Assembly (NCBI GenBank): GCA_022376515.1
Contig: WTXI01000488.1
Location: 1-22,189, forward strand
DNA: 22,189 nt
Direction: 5' to 3'
DNA from: Lactifluus volemus
Lineage: Eukaryota > Basidiomycota > Agaricomycetes > Russulales > Russulaceae
The notes beneath the pieces were generated by a model that saw nothing but the letters and a program-made list of their open reading frames with translations, made no database searches and was not told the origin of the DNA. Below, in pieces: positions 17,490 through 22,189 of the stretch (the stretch's first letter is position 1; each line of letters starts with the position of its first letter). Both the position numbers and the translations under genes were made by a program.

Positions 17490-17820
17490 CATCAGCAATT
17501 GTCCATGTTGCTTAATGGTGATTAATGGTCTTAATGGTCTTAAATTTAGTTTTTTGCTTAATTTTGCTTGATGAAATTTTTGTTTAAGCACAATTAAGCA
17601 ACTTAAGCAGGCTCAACATGCTCAGCACAATTAAGACTGGCATTAAGCATGCTCAGTATGCTCAGCACAATTAAGACTGACATTAAGCACACTCAACATA
17701 TTTAAGCAACTAATGAAAATTTAAGGGGCTTTTAATTGTGCTAAGCAAAAAAAAAAATTTACATAATTTAACTAATCTGTCTGAAAAAGTTTTGCAAGTT
17801 GTGAAACCACCCTTTGCCTC
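17490..17820. repeat. Unidentified AT-rich segment with TTAAGCA-type repeats
   Basis: This 331-bp non-coding segment lies between the breakpoint of copy B and the LTR of copy C. TTAAGCA occurs six times and its complement TGCTTAA twice within 17508-17710. TTAATGGT-type repeats lie at its left. GCTTAATTTTGCTT (17557-17570) and AAGCACAATTAAGC (17587-17600) form an imperfect hairpin with one mismatch. A run of 11 A lies near 17747-17757. No ORF and no similarity to the other elements here. It looks like the end of another transposon (a subterminal repeat array or a MITE), into which copy C then inserted. I cannot name the family. Confidence 0.6.
17611..17700. repeat. 40-bp tandem repeat, about 2.3 units
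   Basis: Units 17611-17650 and 17651-17690 match at 36 of 40 positions (GCTCA..ATGCTCAGCACAA then TTAAGACTG.CATTAAGCA). A partial third unit starts at 17691. Confidence 0.8.
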
Positions 17821-18426
17821 TGTTATAGACTGACACGTGCCTGCTGACTCATACTATACGTTTTCGGACTGATGACTCATTTCTGCTGACTCCCTTGCTT
17901 ATGTGAATGGACTGCCGATCGCCTTGTTTCAGATCGCTTACTTATTTCTCTCACGATACAGCTTCACACAGCACCGTACAGCCTCAAGCAACAGCCACAT
18001 GCACAGGATGACTCGCTGATTCCTGAGACATGTTTCAAACCCTGAAAGCTGTACGAAGGTCACAGCCCCTATGGCTGTGTACATAGCCTCGTTCTTCTGT
18101 ATATAAACCCTGTACTTTCTGCCTTAGAGACCTTAAGTCTCAGTTTTGTTTCGCAATCCAAGTCCTTCTATCTATTAGAACCTTGTCTTGCCTAGAAGCA
18201 TCCGACCTGAGAGAACCCTCTTGACATCACTCTTCACGACTTCTTGACACTTTGGTCTCACCCTGAGCCCAAAGCCCTTGACCTCTGAAACGCTCTTGAC
18301 TTAGTCGTTTACTAAGTCTCGTCTTTATCGAATCTTTGATCTTGACTTGCACGTCTTGCAAGTCTAGTTCTTGACTTCACGAACGAACGTACACTTCGTA
18401 CAAAGGTCCCACTTGGAACCTTAACA
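17821..18426 (+). repeat. 5' LTR of copy C
   Basis: 606 bp, TGTTA...TAACA. E-box CACGTG at 17834-17839, TGACTCA at 17845-17851 and 17873-17879, TATA box at 18100-18107, self-primer sequence at 18135-18146, leader hairpins at 18298-18318 and 18344-18364. The left flank is GCCTC (17816-17820); the matching right flank is outside the window. Confidence 0.95.
18100..18107 (+). promoter_or_regulatory. TATA box of copy C
   Basis: TATATAAA, 35 nt upstream of the self-primer sequence (18135), with the same spacing as in copy A. Confidence 0.7.
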
Positions 18427-18427
18427 C

Positions 18428-18439
18428 AAACTGAGACTT
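18428..18439 (+). promoter_or_regulatory. Self-priming primer-binding site of copy C
   Basis: AAACTGAGACTT begins 1 nt after the LTR and is exactly complementary to 18135-18146 in the LTR. Both partners are unchanged from copy A although the surrounding LTR has diverged. Confidence 0.75.
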
Positions 18440-18474
18440 CTACTCTCACATTTGTGAACGAAACGAAACGAACC

Positions 18475-20283
18475 ATGTCAGACAGCTCTAGAGGCAGTCC
18501 ATATGGTAGATTCACCGCATTAGCCGAAGAATCCCCTGAACAAGATCGCCCTACACAAGGCGATGACGACGATGACGAAGCCCTTGCGCAGGCCGCTGGG
18601 ACTAGACTCCGCGCCCACTCCCATACCCCTATGATTACACTTGAACAAGCAATTGAACAAGTAAAACAGCCAACAACCCCAGCTGACTCTGGAAGTGGCG
18701 AAGAACCAAACTACAACGTAGCCTTGGACCTCTTACCTGAAAGTCCTACCGATGAACAGCTTGAGCAAATGAAGAAAATATTTGCTAAGCAACCGACGCC
18801 TGAACCAACACCCGACCCAAACGCCCCACTCACCCCTAAGGAACTCCTCGCCTTGAACACTATATTCAAATCCAAAGCCCCTGCTTCCACAAGCACCTCA
18901 CCTATCCAGTCCCTCGCAGCACGAGCTTTTCATGCAGCTGCACAAGGAATTGCAGGTTACGCCCTACTCCCCCCTTTTCAAATCGCCTCAGCAACCGCTA
19001 CAGTAACACCCACCGCTTCAGCCCTCTTTTCCCAACCTAAAGGAAAAAGCAAGAAAGCTTCCACCACGGCAAGTGGTAGTGGAGCAGTCTTCAGTGGCGG
19101 TGGAGGAGGAGGCGGTTCCCCTGGAGGAAGTGGCGGCGGAGGAGGAGGAGGAGCACCTGGTAGTCCTGGAGGAGGCGGCGGTGGAGGAGGAGGTGGCGGT
19201 GGAGGAGGCGGAGCAGCAGCAGCTCCCCTTCAACAAGGCCAAGGCTTTGCTCAAATCCCCGCTGCAGGAGGAGGATTGATGGGGATTCCCCCAAAACCCT
19301 TTGATGGAAATAGATCACGATCAAAACGTTTTATGGAAATCTTCGAAAACTACCGAAGGTTAAACCAAGGAAACCCCGGAATGTCGAACCCCTCGAACCG
19401 AATCCTCATGTTTACCACGTTTATGTCTGGACCACGCTGTGAAGGGTGGGCCCAAGCACGCCTTAACACCTTAGGAACGTATCTAGACCGTGGAGGAGAC
19501 CCTAATGACCTAGACCTTTGGATCGGTTTCAAACAAAGGTTCCTTGAAGACTTCCGAGACGCAGCCGCTAAGGAAGATGCCCTTACAAAATTCACGAAAC
19601 TTCGGATGGTCGGAGATGATCTAGATGATTACACCACTTCATTCAACGACCTTCTAGAAGAAGCAGGTTTCGAAGCCGACGCTCAAGGGACTATCATCCA
19701 GTATCGCGCTGGTCTCAAAGAAGCCCTCCACATGACTATCCTAAACCGTGAATGGCCAAGACCAGACACTCTCGCAGAATGGCAGGCAGCAGCACGTAAA
19801 CACGCAGCTGCGTGGACAGAACAGAAGCTCTTCAAAGAACTCCATGGTGGAGGATCACTGGGACGTATTACTCAACTGCTCGGTAACGCACGAGGACAAC
19901 AACAACAACAACGCCGTCCTCAACAACAAACACCACGCCCAACCCCACGCCCACAACGTGATCCTGATGCTATGGATGTAGACGTCACTACTACCCAAAC
20001 CAATCGTACCCCTGACCCTGATCGCGAACGCCTCATACGCGAAGGACGTTGCTTCTATTGCAAAGAACAAGGACATCTCTCTCGAGAATGCCCTGTCAAA
20101 AAGAAGCGAAATGCCAATGCCACCGGTACCACGCGTGCTCGTGTTACTGAAACATCCGAAGTAACGACGACTAGTACTTCTTCTAAACCAACCAACGAAG
20201 AAGTCGCTAAAGCCCTCAAAGCCATGTCTGACGAAGAACGCGGCAAACTGGCCGAATCTCTCTCTCAAGATCCGTCTTTTTAA
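18475..20283 (+). CDS. gag: Gag polyprotein of copy C (602 aa, intact)
   Basis: Structural capsid/nucleocapsid protein of the retrotransposon, expected to assemble cytoplasmic particles. The ATG at 18475 (ACCATGT) was chosen because it is the first ATG after the leader and is shared with copy A; the frame is open a few codons upstream but only from a GTG. Acidic N-terminus with GDDDDDEAL (about residues 29-37), Ala/Pro-rich linker, Gly-rich tract about 208-250, gag core from about residue 269 (IPPKPFDGNRSRSKRFMEIF onward), Gln/Pro/Arg-rich basic stretch, then a CCHC knuckle CFYCKEQGHLSREC at 526-539, and an acidic/Ser C-terminus ending DPSF. It ends at TAA 20281-20283 in the slippery string TTTTTAA, where translation can pass to pol. 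The Gly tract varies in length and sequence from copy A. Confidence 0.95.
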   Translation: MSDSSRGSPYGRFTALAEESPEQDRPTQGDDDDDEALAQAAGTRLRAHSHTPMITLEQAIEQVKQPTTPADSGSGEEPNYNVALDLLPESPTDEQLEQMKKIFAKQPTPEPTPDPNAPLTPKELLALNTIFKSKAPASTSTSPIQSLAARAFHAAAQGIAGYALLPPFQIASATATVTPTASALFSQPKGKSKKASTTASGSGAVFSGGGGGGGSPGGSGGGGGGGAPGSPGGGGGGGGGGGGGGGAAAAPLQQGQGFAQIPAAGGGLMGIPPKPFDGNRSRSKRFMEIFENYRRLNQGNPGMSNPSNRILMFTTFMSGPRCEGWAQARLNTLGTYLDRGGDPNDLDLWIGFKQRFLEDFRDAAAKEDALTKFTKLRMVGDDLDDYTTSFNDLLEEAGFEADAQGTIIQYRAGLKEALHMTILNREWPRPDTLAEWQAAARKHAAAWTEQKLFKELHGGGSLGRITQLLGNARGQQQQQRRPQQQTPRPTPRPQRDPDAMDVDVTTTQTNRTPDPDRERLIREGRCFYCKEQGHLSRECPVKKKRNANATGTTRARVTETSEVTTTSTSSKPTNEEVAKALKAMSDEERGKLAESLSQDPSF

Positions 20284-20315
20284 AGGGCTCTGATCTCCCC
20301 GCCTGGATCCGAGCC
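20277..20315 (+). promoter_or_regulatory. Candidate -1 ribosomal frameshift signal, gag to pol, copy C
   Basis: In the gag frame the site reads T TTT TAA: Phe codon TTT followed by stop TAA (20277-20283). A -1 slip re-pairs TTT with TTT and reads TTA, entering the open pol frame. A hairpin GGCTC-t-GATC / GATC-c-GAGCC (20286-20315, 10-nt loop) starts 2 nt later. The pol frame is open back only to 20232, so the shift must fall between there and the stop. The spacer is shorter than the usual 5-9 nt, and the heptamer is not the textbook XXXYYYZ. Confidence 0.55.
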
Positions 20316-22189
20316 TTAGTACCGAATAGCTTGTATTTAAATGCCATTTCATCAATGGAAGTTCCCATTATTTATTCAAGTTATAACGGCGGAACAAGAG
20401 AAGATAAAGCGCTTGTCGATAGCGGCGCTACCAGTAATTTTATCGATCATCGAACGGCAGAAAGATGGCAACTGGGAACAAAAGATCTAGAAAAACCCAT
20501 CCAGATCTTCAACGTCGATGGAACAGAAAACAAATTAGGACGAGTCACGAAGTTTTCCACCTTACGCATCCGTATGGGAAAACTAGAAGAATTACAAAAC
20601 TTCTTCATCACAGACCTAGGCATGGACCGCGTCATCCTAGGGTACCCATGGCTAGAAACGTTTAACCCACGACTCAATTGGAAAGACCGAACCCTAGACA
20701 ATGGAAACCCAAAGATTTGCCTCGAAACCCAATATTATCACGCAGCAGCTACCCTCAAAGAGAAGGCTCGAGTTTTACTTGCACGAGCCTTAGAACCTGC
20801 TGGAAAATCCCAAGAATGGGCCATTGCGGATACTGAACGACGCACGGCTTCTAGCGCTGCTGTCCAAGGAATACCCCTTGAATACCAGCGTCATGCCTTC
20901 ATCTTTGACGAAGAAGCAGCAAAACGCTTCCCCCCTAGCCGAGGGAAATTTGACATGGAAATAAAGTTAAAACCAGACGCACCCGACATCATTAACTGCA
21001 AAGTTTATCCACTAACTGAAGAAGGGAAGGAAATCACAAAGAAATTCCTCAAAGAACATCAAGAGAAAGGCTATATCGAACAAACAGACTCCCCTTGGTC
21101 TTCGCCCTGGTTCCTCATCCCTAAAGCAGATGGAAGTTCTAGACCAGTTCAAGATTATCGACGCGTCAATGAACATACCATCCCCGACGTTTATCCTCTC
21201 CCCCGCATTGAAAATCTTCTAGAACAACTCCATGGCATGCGATATTTCACCACCCTTGACATCCGATGGGGATACCACAATATCCGCATCAAAGACGAAG
21301 ACCAATGGAAAGCCGCCTTTAAAACTCCCTACGGTCTTTTTAAGCCTAAAGTAATGTTCTTTGGACTACGGAATTCCCCAGCGGTCTTCCAAAGATTCAT
21401 GGATGCCGCTTTTGCCGACCTTGTCAACAAATATCCAGGGCGTATCCTAATCTATATGGATGACGTCCTTATTTGTTCCGACAACTTAGAAGAACTTCGA
21501 GAAATCACTCATGCAGTTCTCACACGCGCCCGTGAACTTTCCCTATTCTTCAAAGCGTCAAAATGCCACTTTGAGAAAGAACAAGTCAAATACCTTGGTA
21601 TTGAAGTCCGCGATGGGAAGATAACGATTGACCCAACAAAGAGAAATGGTCTTGCTAATTGGCCTACTGTCCTTACAAAAGTCGAAGACGTCAGAAGTAC
21701 CCTTGGCGTCCTTGGCTTTCAACGACCCTTCATCCGCGGCTTTGCCGATATCGCACGACCCATTACTGCACTTCTAAAGAAGGGGGTGAAGTTCGACTGG
21801 ACCGATGAGTGCAGTAATGCCTTAAAAATTTTACTCCAACGCGTACAAGAAGACCCAGTCCTATACCGACCCGACTACTCAAAACCCTTTGAACTTGAAG
21901 TAGATGCCTCCCAATATGCCACCGGAGCAGTCCTACTTCAAAGGGACAAAGATAACAAACCAAGAGCAGTCGGTTATGACTCACATACCTTCAACGCTGC
22001 AGAAAGAAATTATCCAGTTTACGACCGAGAACTCTTAGCAGTCGTCAGAGGACTCCTTCGCTGGGAACACGTGTTGTTATCCTCACCCTTCCCAATCAAA
22101 GTATACACCGACCACAACAATCTTCGATTTTATCGATCACCACGAAACATCGCACGAAGAGTAGCGCGCTATCTGAGCAAATTAGCAAG
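20280..22189 (+). CDS. pol: Pol polyprotein of copy C (protease-RT-RNase H start), runs off the window
   Basis: The frame is -1 relative to gag and open from 20232 to the end of the window, over 630 codons. Protease: LVDSGATSNF (about 20412), the D-S/T-G aspartic motif. Reverse transcriptase: SSPWFLIPKADGSSRPV (about 21100), LDIRWGYHNI (about 21258), FGLRNSPAVFQRFMD (about 21360), catalytic YMDD at 21453-21464. RNase H: Asp in VDAS (21903), Glu in YDREL (22029), Asp in YTDHNNL (22110); the fourth acidic residue lies beyond the edge. It replicates the element RNA into DNA inside particles. By comparison with copy B the missing part should add integrase, chromodomain and the zinc module. There is probably no independent start codon; expression is by frameshift from gag. 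Confidence 0.95.

Larger units (their letters stand above)
17821..22189 (+). mobile_element. Copy C: family-A retrotransposon, 5' part, apparently intact
   Basis: 5' LTR, primer-binding site, complete gag and an open pol frame up to the window edge in RNase H. No frameshift or stop was found in the part visible, so of the three copies this is the candidate for an autonomous, active element. The 3' half and 3' LTR lie outside. Confidence 0.95.

Noticed and set aside
17611..17700. Repeats with regular spacing considered as CRISPR-like
   Set aside because: The units are contiguous 40-bp tandem copies without unique spacers, in a eukaryotic context.
18454..18474. Upstream GTG start for gag of copy C
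   Set aside because: Eukaryotic initiation at the ATG at 18475 in good context is far more likely, and copy A has the equivalent ATG at 1037.

Overview
The window looks like a transposon graveyard and nest from a filamentous fungus, most likely an agaricomycete (Basidiomycota). The pointers are Ty3/gypsy chromoviruses with chromodomains, a Plavaka-type DNA transposase (a family known mainly from Agaricomycetes), and very short introns (48-97 nt) with GTAAGT-like donors. I see no ordinary host gene, no tRNA or rRNA gene and no CRISPR array. The species cannot be told from the sequence.

Layout. (1) 1-32 is the last 32 bp of an LTR of family 'A', and it abuts the chromodomain end of a different retrotransposon, here called H (33-203). 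(2) H continues with a second ORF (starting 278) that is interrupted at 386 by a complete family-A element, copy A (387-8019: two LTRs of about 603 bp, 5-bp target duplication GGGAA). Beyond copy A the H ORF resumes in frame (8025-9520) and is followed by H's polypurine tract and 3' LTR (9548-10029). (3) 10030-13737 holds a minus-strand Plavaka transposon gene with nine exons and one frameshift, plus a CTAG-rich end region. (4) 13738-17489 is copy B, a 5'-truncated minus-strand family-A element whose 3' LTR lies 33 bp from the Plavaka ATG. (5) 17490-17820 is an unidentified AT-rich segment built of TTAAGCA-type repeats. (6) 17821-22189 is copy C, a plus-strand family-A element with intact gag and an intact partial pol that runs off the window.

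How family A works, from the three copies: a TATA-driven LTR promoter makes one RNA. Twelve nucleotides near the predicted RNA start are exactly complementary to the sequence 1 nt downstream of the 5' LTR, which indicates Tf1-style self-priming rather than tRNA priming. Gag (602 aa, glycine-rich tract, CCHC knuckle) ends in TTTTTAA, a candidate -1 shift into pol, followed by a conserved hairpin. Pol carries protease, reverse transcriptase, RNase H, integrase (HHCC, DD35E), GPY/F and chromodomain. Unusually, it then continues about 330 residues into a C-terminal cluster of Cys/His motifs. Element H carries the homologous Cys/His cluster as a separate ORF after its chromodomain.

The most interesting points are the shared 3' zinc-knuckle module, the self-priming signature, and the odd state of copy A. 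Its LTRs are nearly identical and its substitutions look mostly synonymous, yet its coding region carries dozens of single-base deletions and no insertion that I noticed. All comparisons were done by eye within the window; no database search was possible.
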